Below, one piece after another: positions 8,482 through 17,099 of a stretch of 64,000 nucleotides of DNA (positions are counted from its first letter, which is position 1; each line of letters starts with the position of its first letter). Location: the NCBI RefSeq assembly GCF_002750855.1, contig NZ_NWUC01000001.1, positions 682,001 to 746,000 on the forward strand, written 5' to 3'. The translations under genes and the position numbers were made by a program. The stretch comes from Neopararhizobium haloflavum. Its GTDB lineage: Bacteria > Pseudomonadota > Alphaproteobacteria > Rhizobiales > Rhizobiaceae. The notes beneath the pieces are model-generated. The model searched no databases and was not told the origin of the DNA. It was given only the letters and a program-made list of their open reading frames with translations.

Positions 8482-9589
8482 GAATGGCTCCCTTCCGATC
8501 GGTAACGATCACGTCGACCGCGACCGGCGCGCCGCGCAGGGTCGCGAGCGCGGTCCAACGCGCGCGCTCGGCGACGGGTGCGGCGAGGTCAATCCCGGCG
8601 TCGCGAGTCAATTCAAGCACTTCGAGCGCGGTGTTGGCATTCAGAATCCGGTTGTTCAGGTCAGCCCGCAGGTCGCCCGCGAGCGCCGCGAGGAAAGCCA
8701 TGTCGACCTCGGATCGGCCGGAATGCAGGTCGAGCGCGCCCTGGGCCAGTTTGGTCAGCTTGGCAAAGCCGCCGGCGATCGTCAGGCGCGGGAGCGGATG
8801 GTTGCGCAGATATTTGAGCAGGCCGCCGGCAAAGTCGCCCATGTCGAGGCAGGCGATCTCGGGCAGTCCGTAGAGCGCACGGGCCGTTGCCTCGGAGGTC
8901 GAGCCGGTGGCGCCGAGCACGTGAGCCAGACCTTCGGCGCGGGCGACATCGATGCCGCGATGGATGGAATGGATCCAGGCCGAACAGGAGAACGGCTGAA
9001 CAACCCCGGTCGTTCCGAGAATGGAAATGCCGCCGACGATGCCGAGGCGGGGGTTCCACGTCTTTTGCGCCAGGGCCGCGCCGCCGGGAACGCAGATCGT
9101 CACCTCGATGTCGGGCAGGACACCGTTCTTGGCACAGAGTTCTTCTATTTCCGCGACCATCATGGCCCGCGGCACCGGATTGATCGCCGGCTCGCCGATA
9201 GGGACGGGCAGACCCGCCTTCGTCACCGTGCCGACGCCCTCGCCGGCGCGAAAGCGGATGCCGCTGCCGACAGGAAGGCGCTTCACCTCGGCGATGATCG
9301 TGGCGCCGTGCGTGACGTCGGGATCGTCGCCGGCATCCTTGACGATGCCGGCGCGCGCCATCTGGGTGGTGCGCTCTTCAAGGCTCAGAGCAAAGGCGGG
9401 TTCTTCGCCGCGCGGAAGTCGGATCGACACCGGATCGGGAAAATCACCGGTGAAGAGAGCGGTCAGGGCGGCTTTTGTCGCAGCGGTGGCGCAGGCTCCG
9501 GTCGTCCAGCCGCGACGCAGGGGCGCCGGCGCCTCTTTGCCGCCAGGCTTGCGCATTTCCCGCGGCTCTGTACCGTTCCTGATGGTCAT
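8465..9589 (-). CDS. cbiD: Cobalt-precorrin-5B C1-methyltransferase type (CbiD)
   Basis: The 374 residues carry the CbiD hallmarks RRGWTTGACATAATKAAL near the N terminus, INPVPRAMM, GISILGTTGVVQPFS and AGGFAKLTKLAQG. CbiD methylates C1 and is normally a gene of the anaerobic route. The aerobic route normally uses CobF, which is not present in this window. In this otherwise Cob-type cluster CbiD probably supplies the C1 methylation. It is divergent from cobA, with only 47 bases between the two starts, so any promoters must overlap. It is translated ahead of cobK. Confidence 0.93.
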   Translation of the reverse strand: MTIRNGTEPREMRKPGGKEAPAPLRRGWTTGACATAATKAALTALFTGDFPDPVSIRLPRGEEPAFALSLEERTTQMARAGIVKDAGDDPDVTHGATIIAEVKRLPVGSGIRFRAGEGVGTVTKAGLPVPIGEPAINPVPRAMMVAEIEELCAKNGVLPDIEVTICVPGGAALAQKTWNPRLGIVGGISILGTTGVVQPFSCSAWIHSIHRGIDVARAEGLAHVLGATGSTSEATARALYGLPEIACLDMGDFAGGLLKYLRNHPLPRLTIAGGFAKLTKLAQGALDLHSGRSEVDMAFLAALAGDLRADLNNRILNANTALEVLELTRDAGIDLAAPVAERARWTALATLRGAPVAVDVIVTDRKGAILARAG

Positions 9590-9636
9590 GCTGCGCTTAT
9601 AGGTATTGGTGGGAAAATGGGGAAGACAAGGTTGTC

Positions 9637-10494
9637 ATGAGCATCCAACCGCAATCGCCATTCGATGGCTTGCCGGATCTCGAACCCGGCCATGTCTGGC
9701 TGATCGGCGCCGGTCCGGGCGATCCCGGGCTGATGTCCATGCTGGCCGTCAAGGCGCTCATGCAGGCCGATGTGATCGTCTATGACGCGCTCGTCGACGA
9801 GACCTGCCTGAAATGGGCGAAAGCCGATGCCGACCTTTTCTTTGCCGGCAAGAGGGGCGGCAAGCCTTCGCCCAAGCAGCGCGACATTTCGTTGAAGCTG
9901 GTGGAGGTTGCGCGTGCGGGCAAGCGCGTCGCGCGGTTGAAGGGCGGGGATCCGTTCGTCTTCGGGCGCGGGGGAGAGGAGGCGCTGACGCTGGTGGAGC
10001 ATGCCGTCGCGTTTCGTATCGTGCCGGGGATCACCGCCGGGGTCGGCGGGCTGGCCTATGCCGGCATTCCCGTCACTCACCGCGAGACCAACCATTCTGT
10101 CACTTTTCTCACCGGGCATGACTCCTCCGGTCTGGTGCCTGATCGCATTGACTGGCAGGCCGTGGCGAAGGGATCGCCGGTTGTCGTCATGTATATGGCG
10201 ATGAAGCATATCGACACGATCTCAGCACGCCTGATCGCTGCGGGCCGGCGGCCGGAGGAGCCGATGGCGTTCGTCTGCAACGCCGCGACCGCGCGGCAGG
10301 CGGTGCTGGAGACCACGCTCGGGAAGGCCTCTGCCGATATTGCCGCAAGCGGCCTCGAACCGCCGGCGATCGTCGTTCTGGGGGAAGTGGTCCGCCTTCG
10401 CGCCGGGCTGGATTGGCTCGGCGCGAAGGCGGGCCGGACGCTCGTCGCCGATCCTTTCGCCAGCGCGGCTGGCGCGCACAGGACAGCAGTCTGA
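9637..10494 (+). CDS. cobA: Uroporphyrinogen-III C-methyltransferase
   Basis: This 285-residue SUMT shows VWLIGAGPGDPGLMS, VVYD/IVYDALVDE, FAGKRGGKPSPKQ and GGDPFVFGRGGEE, followed by GITAGVGGLAYAGIPVTHR. It methylates uroporphyrinogen III at C2 and C7 to precorrin-2, the branch point into cobalamin and siroheme. There is no CysG-type dehydrogenase/chelatase extension, so it is the single-function CobA form. It starts a second plus-strand run, cobA-cobB-cobC-cobD. CobB starts 2 bases after its stop. Confidence 0.95.
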   Translation: MSIQPQSPFDGLPDLEPGHVWLIGAGPGDPGLMSMLAVKALMQADVIVYDALVDETCLKWAKADADLFFAGKRGGKPSPKQRDISLKLVEVARAGKRVARLKGGDPFVFGRGGEEALTLVEHAVAFRIVPGITAGVGGLAYAGIPVTHRETNHSVTFLTGHDSSGLVPDRIDWQAVAKGSPVVVMYMAMKHIDTISARLIAAGRRPEEPMAFVCNAATARQAVLETTLGKASADIAASGLEPPAIVVLGEVVRLRAGLDWLGAKAGRTLVADPFASAAGAHRTAV

Positions 10495-10496
10495 AG

Positions 10497-11807
10497 ATGA
10501 CGGGTTTGCTTGTCGCAGCACCGGCCTCCGGGCAGGGAAAGACGACGGTGACGCTGGGGCTCATGCGGGCACTTCGCCGGCGCGGCATCTCGATCGCGCC
10601 CGGAAAGGCCGGGCCCGACTATATCGATCCGGCATTTCATGCCGCCGCGAGCGGGGCACTGTGTCTCAACTACGATCCATGGGCCATGCGGCCGGAACTG
10701 ATCAGGACCAATGCCGCGCTCGCGACGGCGGGTGGAAAGCTGCTCGTGGTCGAAGCGATGATGGGGCTCTTCGATGGAGCGGCCGACGGAAAAGGCTGCG
10801 CCGCCGATCTGGCCAAGCTCCTGCGACTGCCGGTCGTCTTCGTGGTCGATTGCGCGAAGATGTCCCATTCCATCGCGGCGCTCGTTTCGGGCTTTGCCCG
10901 TTTCGATCCGAGCGTGATGATCGCGGGCGTCATCCTCAACCGCGTGGCGAGTGCGCGCCATGAGGCCATGTTGCGCCAAGCGCTCGCGCAGGCGGGCATC
11001 GAAGCATTCGGCGTTCTGAAGCGCGATGAAGCGCTTTGCTTGCCCGAGCGGCATCTCGGACTGGTTCAGGCTGGTGAGCATGCGGGCCTGGAAGCATTCG
11101 TGGAACGTGCGGCCGATGCGGTGGAGACGGGATGTGCGATCGATGCCATGCTGCGCACGGCGCATATTTTCGGGAATGCGCCGAGCGACGCCAACATTGC
11201 CCGCCTGCCGCCGCTTGGGCAGCGGATCTCCGTCGCACGGGATATCGCCTTCGCCTTTACCTACGAACACATGCTGCTTGGCTGGCGACGGCGCGGCGCG
11301 GAGGTCCGCTTCTTCTCGCCGCTCGCCGGGGAAGCGCCGCATGACGATGCCGACGCGGTCTACCTTCCCGGCGGCTATCCGGAGCTTCACGCCGGGCGGC
11401 TCGCCGATGCGTTTGCATTTCGCGAGGGCATGCACCGGGCAATGCGCAGCGGCGCCGTGATCTATGGTGAGTGCGGCGGCTACATGGCGCTTGGCGAGGG
11501 GCTCATCGATGCAGAAGGTGAGCGCCACGCGATGCTGGGCCTGTTGCCACTGGAGACGAGTTTCGCCGCGCCGCGCCGCCATCTTGGATACCGACGCCTC
11601 AAGCCGCGCGCCGGCTTTGCCTGGTCGGCCCCGATGACGGCGCACGAGTTCCACTACGCCGGCGTCGTTCGGGAGGGCGAGGCGGATCGTCTTTTCGATG
11701 TTCGGGACGCGGCCGGCAGTGATCTCGGTCCGGCCGGCCTGCAGCGCGGGCGGGTTGCAGGCTCCTTCATGCATGTGATCGATATCGAGGGGTCGGCATG
11801 CGCTTGA
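10497..11807 (+). CDS. cobB: Hydrogenobyrinic acid a,c-diamide synthase
   Basis: At 436 residues this matches the usual CobB length. The N-terminal half has the P-loop-like GQGKTTVTLGL and the DTBS-type synthetase fold. The C-terminal class-I glutamine amidotransferase domain has the nucleophile loop YGECGGYMALGE and a late HEFHYA. It amidates the a and c side chains using glutamine and ATP. ATG 10497 is preferred over the longer frame from 10413 because it lies right after the cobA stop and gives a standard N terminus. It overlaps cobC by 10 bases. Confidence 0.94.
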   Translation: MTGLLVAAPASGQGKTTVTLGLMRALRRRGISIAPGKAGPDYIDPAFHAAASGALCLNYDPWAMRPELIRTNAALATAGGKLLVVEAMMGLFDGAADGKGCAADLAKLLRLPVVFVVDCAKMSHSIAALVSGFARFDPSVMIAGVILNRVASARHEAMLRQALAQAGIEAFGVLKRDEALCLPERHLGLVQAGEHAGLEAFVERAADAVETGCAIDAMLRTAHIFGNAPSDANIARLPPLGQRISVARDIAFAFTYEHMLLGWRRRGAEVRFFSPLAGEAPHDDADAVYLPGGYPELHAGRLADAFAFREGMHRAMRSGAVIYGECGGYMALGEGLIDAEGERHAMLGLLPLETSFAAPRRHLGYRRLKPRAGFAWSAPMTAHEFHYAGVVREGEADRLFDVRDAAGSDLGPAGLQRGRVAGSFMHVIDIEGSACA

Positions 11808-12817
11808 CCATGGCTCATGGCGGCGGACTGGCCGAGGCGGTGGCGACATATGGGGGGCAGCCGCATGCCTGGCTCGACCTTTCCACCGGGATCAACCCCA
11901 AGCCGGTTGCGCTTCCACCACTCGACGAGACGCTCTGGTCGCGACTGCCCGACTGCGATCTCGAACTACGGGCACGGCGCGCCGCGGCGCACTTCTACGG
12001 TACGGGTGAGGCGCTGCCGCTTCCATCGCCAGGGACGCAAGCGGCGATCCAGCATCTGCCGGGACTTATGGGCGCGCCGACAAGAGCGGCCGTATTGGGC
12101 CCGACATACAGCGAGCATGCGGCCAGCCTGAGACGCACCGGATGGCGCGTGGATGCGATCGGCGATGCCGATCAGATTGCCCCGCATCATCAGGTGGTGG
12201 TGATCGTCAATCCCAACAATCCGGACGGACGGCTCTTGTCTCGTGATGCCCTTGTTGACATCGCATGGGACGTCAACGCGCAAGGCGGAACGCTGATCGT
12301 CGACGAGGCATTCGCCGATCTCGACCCATCACACAGTGTCGCGGACGAGGCTGCATCGATGCCGGGCCTGATCGTGCTCCGGTCGTTCGGAAAGTTTTTC
12401 GGTCTTGCCGGCCTGCGTCTTGGCTTCGTCATCGCCGATGCGGATATGCAGCGCCGCCTCACAGCGGCATTCGGCCCATGGGCGGTGTCCGGACCGGCCC
12501 TGCAGATCGCCGCGGAGGTGATGAGCAATGACTCCGCGATCGAACGGGTGCGGACGGAAATCTTTGCGCGCAACCAAGCGCTGCGCCGCGTCCTGGCGCA
12601 AGCGGGGTTGAAGGTCGTTGGCGATGGGGGACTGTTCGTCCTCATCGAGGACGAACAGTCTGGGGCGCTCCACGACGGGCTTTGCCGAAGCCATGTTCTG
12701 GTTCGCGCCTTCGACTATGCGCCGAACTGGCTGCGGTTCGGGCTCGCCAGTGACGAGGAGGGCGATGAGAGGCTGGCGCGTGCACTTGCCGAAACGCGAA
12801 TCGTTCGAGGGGCTTGA
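11798..12817 (+). CDS. cobC: Threonine-phosphate decarboxylase (CobC; CobD of the Salmonella scheme)
   Basis: This 339-residue class-I aminotransferase-fold PLP enzyme begins with HGGGLAEAVATYGG and DLSTGINPK, has NPNNPDGR for substrate/PLP binding and the Schiff-base Lys199 in SFGKFFGLAGLR. It makes (R)-1-amino-2-propanol phosphate for the lower-loop linker of cobalamin. It is translationally overlapped with cobB and followed after 6 bases by cobD, whose product attaches this arm, so the two steps are genetically paired. Confidence 0.92.
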   Translation: MRLTMAHGGGLAEAVATYGGQPHAWLDLSTGINPKPVALPPLDETLWSRLPDCDLELRARRAAAHFYGTGEALPLPSPGTQAAIQHLPGLMGAPTRAAVLGPTYSEHAASLRRTGWRVDAIGDADQIAPHHQVVVIVNPNNPDGRLLSRDALVDIAWDVNAQGGTLIVDEAFADLDPSHSVADEAASMPGLIVLRSFGKFFGLAGLRLGFVIADADMQRRLTAAFGPWAVSGPALQIAAEVMSNDSAIERVRTEIFARNQALRRVLAQAGLKVVGDGGLFVLIEDEQSGALHDGLCRSHVLVRAFDYAPNWLRFGLASDEEGDERLARALAETRIVRGA

Positions 12818-12823
12818 CCGGAT

Positions 12824-13813
12824 TTGCTCATCGATATTCAAAGCCAGCTCGCCATCCTCGCCGCAGCGCTGGTGGCTGACCGGCTGATCGGTGACCCCGA
12901 CTGGTTGTGGCGGCGCGTTGCCCACCCGGTCGCGCTGTTCGGGGCGTTGATCGCTGCGCTCGACCGCACGATGAACGATGAAAGCGATGGACCCGGCCAG
13001 CGCCGAAAACGCGGCCGGCAGGCGCTTTTGATCCTGCTTCTGATTGCCATGGCGACAGGCGCGGCCTGCCGGTTTGCAGTTCACGAACTGGGGACATTCG
13101 GGATCGTCCTCGAAATAACAATCGTCGCCATCCTTCTGGCGCAGCGCAGTCTATCCGATCATGTCGCAGCGGTGGCCAGCGGATTGAGGACAAGCGGAAT
13201 CGATGGCGGTCGAAGCGCGGTGGCGCGGATCGTCGGGCGCGATCCCGCGACACTCGACGAGCAGGGTGTCCGGCGTGCGGCGATCGAGAGCCTGGCGGAG
13301 AATTTTTCCGACGGAGTCGTCGCGCCGGCGTTCTGGTATGCGATCTTAGGTCTGCCGGGCCTTTTCGCCTACAAGATGCTGAATACGGCCGACTCGATGA
13401 TCGGGCATCGATCACCGCGCCACGTCGACTTCGGCCGCGCGGCGGCAATCGCCGACGATTGGGCGAACTGGCCGGCGGCGCGGCTTTCTGCGTTGCTGAT
13501 CACTGCAGCAGCGTTCATGCGAGGTGGTGTCGCGGCCGCCAGGGCGGCGATGGGGGCCGCATTGCGCGATCACGGGCTGCATCGCTCGCCCAACGCCGGT
13601 TGGCCGGAGGCCGCCATGGCTGGTGCCCTGGACATCAGGCTTGCCGGTCCGCGAAGCTATGGTGGTGTCGTCGTGACCGAACCGATGCTCAATGCCGCCG
13701 GGCGGGGCGCAAGGGCCGGGGATATCGAACGGGCCCTTGCGCTCTACGCTTCGGCTTGCTCGCTGATGACCGTCGGTGCGATGGCCCTGGCTGCGATCAC
13801 AATGTGTGCTTGA
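12824..13813 (+). CDS. cobD: Adenosylcobinamide-phosphate synthase (CbiB/CobD)
   Basis: This 329-residue integral membrane protein has the CbiB signatures DRLIGDPDWLWRRVAHPV, RIVGRDPATLD, ESLAENFSDGVVAPAFWY and ADSMIGHR. It condenses adenosylcobyric acid with the aminopropanol (phosphate) arm at the inner membrane. The start is a TTG, 6 bases after cobC; no better in-frame ATG exists near the conserved N terminus. Its 3' end overlaps the end of lpxXL on the other strand by 17 bases. Confidence 0.92.
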   Translation: MLIDIQSQLAILAAALVADRLIGDPDWLWRRVAHPVALFGALIAALDRTMNDESDGPGQRRKRGRQALLILLLIAMATGAACRFAVHELGTFGIVLEITIVAILLAQRSLSDHVAAVASGLRTSGIDGGRSAVARIVGRDPATLDEQGVRRAAIESLAENFSDGVVAPAFWYAILGLPGLFAYKMLNTADSMIGHRSPRHVDFGRAAAIADDWANWPAARLSALLITAAAFMRGGVAAARAAMGAALRDHGLHRSPNAGWPEAAMAGALDIRLAGPRSYGGVVVTEPMLNAAGRGARAGDIERALALYASACSLMTVGAMALAAITMCA

Positions 13814-14726
13814 TCGCCCATCGATCATGGAACCACTGCCACTGACCGGGGTGTTCGCGCACCCAGGTTTCCACCTTGTCGTTCAGCATCTGGGCCGTGG
13901 CCGCGACATCGACCCGTCCTTGGCTGTCGCGGGGAATCGATACCGCCGGCTCGATCTCAAGGCGAAAGCGGCCGTCCGGAAGGCGGATGGAACGGGCCGG
14001 AAAGACCTCGCAATCGTACTGACGCTGCAATTTGGCAAGCAGCGGGTTCGTCTTGACCGGCAGGCCGAAGAACGCAGTCGTGACGCCCTTGTGAAACTTC
14101 TGGTCGACCAGCATGCCGACGGCTCCGCCGTTGTCCAAGGTGCGTGCCAGCGTCCAGGCCGCGCCTGCGTGGGAGGGCACGAGGTGACCCATACGGGTGC
14201 GCCGCGCCTTGAAGATGCGCTCGGCGACGTATGGGTTGTTGGGCGGGCGGAAAAGCGCGGTGACGTTGAGGCCGTAGGCAGCGGCGGCGATCGGAAGCAG
14301 TTCGAAATTGCCTGTGTGGGCAGTAAAGACGATGAAGGGACGGGGATTGTCGCGCAGGTCGGCGAAGATGTCGGTGCCTGCCACCTCGATCGTGCCGGGG
14401 GTCGGAGCATCAGGGTCGAGGTCGAAAAGCTCGTCCAGGAACACGTATTCGGCAGCAAGCCGGGCCATGTTGCCCCACATGTCGCGAGCGATCGCTTCGC
14501 GCTCTTCCTCGCTCTTTTCCGGATAGGCCCGGCGCAGATTCTCCATCGCCAGTTTCTGGCGCGGCGTCAGCGGTCCGATCCTGCGCGCGACGCGGTCGAC
14601 GACGTCGATCGCGTTTTTCGCGGGCAGCAGTTGAAGGAGGGCCAGCACGGCGAAGATCGCCTGTGCGCTCAGCCAGTCCTTGCCGCGCCTCAGCGCGATG
14701 ACGGCGCGGGTGAGAAACAGTTTCAC
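13797..14726 (-). CDS. lpxXL: Very-long-chain acyl-ACP : lipid A acyltransferase LpxXL
   Basis: The 309-residue protein belongs to the HtrB/LpxL family: an N-terminal membrane helix (about 20-38), the catalytic HX4E box His137-Glu142 (HTGNFE) and a later LVDQKFHKGV segment. In Rhizobiales LpxXL moves the 27-hydroxyoctacosanoyl chain from AcpXL onto lipid A, and the gene order acpXL-fabZXL-fabF-fabF-adh-lpxXL seen here is the known one. It lies 6 bases after the dehydrogenase gene and ends in a convergent overlap with cobD. Confidence 0.9.
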   Translation of the reverse strand: MKLFLTRAVIALRRGKDWLSAQAIFAVLALLQLLPAKNAIDVVDRVARRIGPLTPRQKLAMENLRRAYPEKSEEEREAIARDMWGNMARLAAEYVFLDELFDLDPDAPTPGTIEVAGTDIFADLRDNPRPFIVFTAHTGNFELLPIAAAAYGLNVTALFRPPNNPYVAERIFKARRTRMGHLVPSHAGAAWTLARTLDNGGAVGMLVDQKFHKGVTTAFFGLPVKTNPLLAKLQRQYDCEVFPARSIRLPDGRFRLEIEPAVSIPRDSQGRVDVAATAQMLNDKVETWVREHPGQWQWFHDRWAIKHTL

Positions 14727-14732
14727 GCCGCG

Positions 14733-15761
14733 TCAGTCCATCTTGAGGATGATCTTGCCGAAGACCTTTCGGCCTTCCATGCGCTCCAGCGCGGTATCGA
14801 GATCGTTGAATCCGACTTCGGTGTCGATGACGGGATAGACGAGGCCGCGCGCCATCTTCTCCATCGCATCGGCCATGTTCTCCATCCGGCATCCGAAGGA
14901 GCCGAGGATCTTCAACTGCTGCTGGAAGAGCTGCATGAGGTTCATCGATGTGGAGATGCCCGATGTCGAGCCGCAGGTGACCAGCCGTCCGCCGCGCTTG
15001 AGGCATAGCATCGACCCTGCCCAGGTGTCGGCGCCGACATGTTCGAAGACGACGTCGACACCCTTCTTCCTGGTCAGCTTGCGCACGACGCCCTCAAAAC
15101 GGTCTTCGCGATAGTTGATGACGTGATCGGCGCCCAGCGCCTTCGCCTTTTCGATCTTGTCGTTCGACCCCACCGTGGTGATGACCGTGCATCCCATCTT
15201 TTTGGCAAGCTGGATCGCCGCGGTTCCGATGCCCGATCCGCCCGCGTGCACGAGGATCGTCTCGCCCGGCTCAAGCCTGGCATTGTCGAAGAGCATGTGT
15301 TCGACGGTGCCGAAGGTAACGGGTGCAAGTGCGGCACCGACGGCATCGACCCCGGGGGGCGCGGGGACGAGCAGGCGTGCCGGCAGGTTGACCTTCTCCT
15401 GCGCAAAGCCGTCGAGGTGGAAGCCATGCACACCGGAGACGTTCTCGCAAAGATTGTCACGGCCGGCACGGCAATGCCTGCATAGACCGCAGGTGCGCGC
15501 GCCGTAGATCGACACGATCTGACCCGGTGCGAGATGTCCGACACCCGGACCGACGGTTTCAACCTCGCCCGCGGCTTCCGCGCCGATGACGAGCGGCAGC
15601 TTGCGCTTGGCAAAAGCCATGCCGCGCCAGCCCCATACGTCGATATGGTTGAGTGCCACCGCCTTGATGCGCACGGTCACCTCGCCATGCGTGGGGGGCA
15701 GCGGCGGTGCGATATCGGTGATCTCGAGCTTGCGGTCTTCGATCAGTTGCAGGGCACGCAT
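14733..15761 (-). CDS. Zinc-binding alcohol dehydrogenase of the AcpXL cluster (Adh2XL)
   Basis: This medium-chain dehydrogenase/reductase has a GroES-like N-terminal half with the structural-zinc cysteines CGLCRHCRAGRDNLC, and a Rossmann half with VHAGGSGIGTAAIQLAKKMG. ATG 15761 is chosen because GAAGGA touches the earlier ATG (15767) but sits 6 bases from this one. Orthologues occupy the same place in rhizobial VLCFA clusters, where the exact step is unproven; oxidation or reduction tied to the omega-1 hydroxyl of the C28 chain is an inference. It reads with lpxXL. Confidence 0.85.
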   Translation of the reverse strand: MRALQLIEDRKLEITDIAPPLPPTHGEVTVRIKAVALNHIDVWGWRGMAFAKRKLPLVIGAEAAGEVETVGPGVGHLAPGQIVSIYGARTCGLCRHCRAGRDNLCENVSGVHGFHLDGFAQEKVNLPARLLVPAPPGVDAVGAALAPVTFGTVEHMLFDNARLEPGETILVHAGGSGIGTAAIQLAKKMGCTVITTVGSNDKIEKAKALGADHVINYREDRFEGVVRKLTRKKGVDVVFEHVGADTWAGSMLCLKRGGRLVTCGSTSGISTSMNLMQLFQQQLKILGSFGCRMENMADAMEKMARGLVYPVIDTEVGFNDLDTALERMEGRKVFGKIILKMD

Positions 15762-15818
15762 GAGCATTCCTTCGCCAGATGGCGGTCGAGGTTCGTTCGC
15801 GATGGTTGTGGGATGCTG

Positions 15819-17099
15819 TTAAGCGGGTTCCGCCATCATGACAAGGCAGGCGTTCTGGCCGCCGAAGCCGAAGGAGTTCGACAGAACGCTGGTGACGGTC
15901 TGATCGCGCTTGACGTTTGGAACGACGTCGAGCGGGATCGCAGGGTCCGGGACGTCGTGATTGATCGTCGGCGGCAGCGTGCCGCTTGTCATCGTCATCA
16001 GCGAGAAAACCGCCTCGATGGCGCCAGCCGCCGTCAGCGTATGGCCGATCATCGACTTGTTGGACGAGACCGGGATGCTGGCCAGTGCGTCGCCGAAGAC
16101 GCTGGAAAGAGCAAGATACTCCATCTTGTCGTTCTCGGGCGTCGAGGTGCCGTGCGCGTTGATGTAACCCACGGCATCGGGCGCAAGGCCGGCATCGGCG
16201 AGCGCTTCGCGGATCGTCGCTATCGCAGGGCCGCCGTCGGGCGAAGAGCGCGTGCGGTGGAAATGGTCGGCTTTCTCGCCGCAGCCGGCAATGATGCCGA
16301 GGATCGTCGCGCCGCGCGCCGTCGCGCTTTCGAGCGATTCCAGAACCAGCGTCGCAGCACCCTCGGCCAAAACGAAACCGTCGCGATCCCGCGTGAACGG
16401 TCTGGATGCGCGCTCGGGTGGCTCGTTCTGGGTGGAAAGGGCTGAGAGCAAAGAGAAGCGGATGAGCGACTCGGCCGAGACGGAGCCATCGGTGGCGACG
16501 GTTAGCGCGCGGTCCGTGCGGCCCTGCCGGATAGCCTCGACGCCGAGTTGAATCGCGGTCGCACCAGAGGCACAGGCCGTCGACAGCGTGACCGGCAGGC
16601 CACGCGTGACGAAGCGATCGGCAAGACGCTCCGAAATCGTCCCAAAGAGGACGGACTGATGCAGATCGGGATCGGCGCGCTCGCGCAATACCGCATTGAA
16701 GCGCTCATAGGCATTGCCCTCGGCGCCGATTGCCCGCGCCATGTCGGCATAGGCGAAGCGACTTGCCCACTCCGCCTCGATTGGCGGCGCGGCGAGAAAG
16801 AGCGGGCCGTCAAAATCGCCGGAAAGCGCTGCTTGAGCCAAAGCCTCCTCGGTCGTCTCCCGCGCCATGGCATAGGAGAGTTCCGTCGCGTTGATCAGCG
16901 GCACCTCGATGAACTCGACGGTGCCCGCGATCCTTGTGGAAAGGTCATCCGTCGGGAATCGCGTGATGCGGTGGATCCCGGAACGGCCGCCGGACAGCGC
17001 CGCCCAATTATCGGCCTTGCCGCGTCCGAGGGACGAGACGATGCCCATTCCAGTGACCGCGACGAGCGGCCTGCCCTGATGGTCGGTGAAGCGCGTCAT
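15819..17099 (-). CDS. fabF1XL: Beta-ketoacyl-ACP synthase, active partner (FabF1XL)
   Basis: This 426-residue KAS II-type enzyme has the complete Cys-His-His triad: Cys176 in STACASGA, His316 in INAHGTSTPENDK and His353 in GHTLTAAGAIE. It should perform the condensations that extend acyl-AcpXL to C28. It overlaps the preceding gene, a second ketosynthase without the cysteine, by 4 bases, so both are probably made in equal amounts. Neighbours on both sides are VLCFA genes. Confidence 0.92.
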   Translation of the reverse strand: MTRFTDHQGRPLVAVTGMGIVSSLGRGKADNWAALSGGRSGIHRITRFPTDDLSTRIAGTVEFIEVPLINATELSYAMARETTEEALAQAALSGDFDGPLFLAAPPIEAEWASRFAYADMARAIGAEGNAYERFNAVLRERADPDLHQSVLFGTISERLADRFVTRGLPVTLSTACASGATAIQLGVEAIRQGRTDRALTVATDGSVSAESLIRFSLLSALSTQNEPPERASRPFTRDRDGFVLAEGAATLVLESLESATARGATILGIIAGCGEKADHFHRTRSSPDGGPAIATIREALADAGLAPDAVGYINAHGTSTPENDKMEYLALSSVFGDALASIPVSSNKSMIGHTLTAAGAIEAVFSLMTMTSGTLPPTINHDVPDPAIPLDVVPNVKRDQTVTSVLSNSFGFGGQNACLVMMAEPA

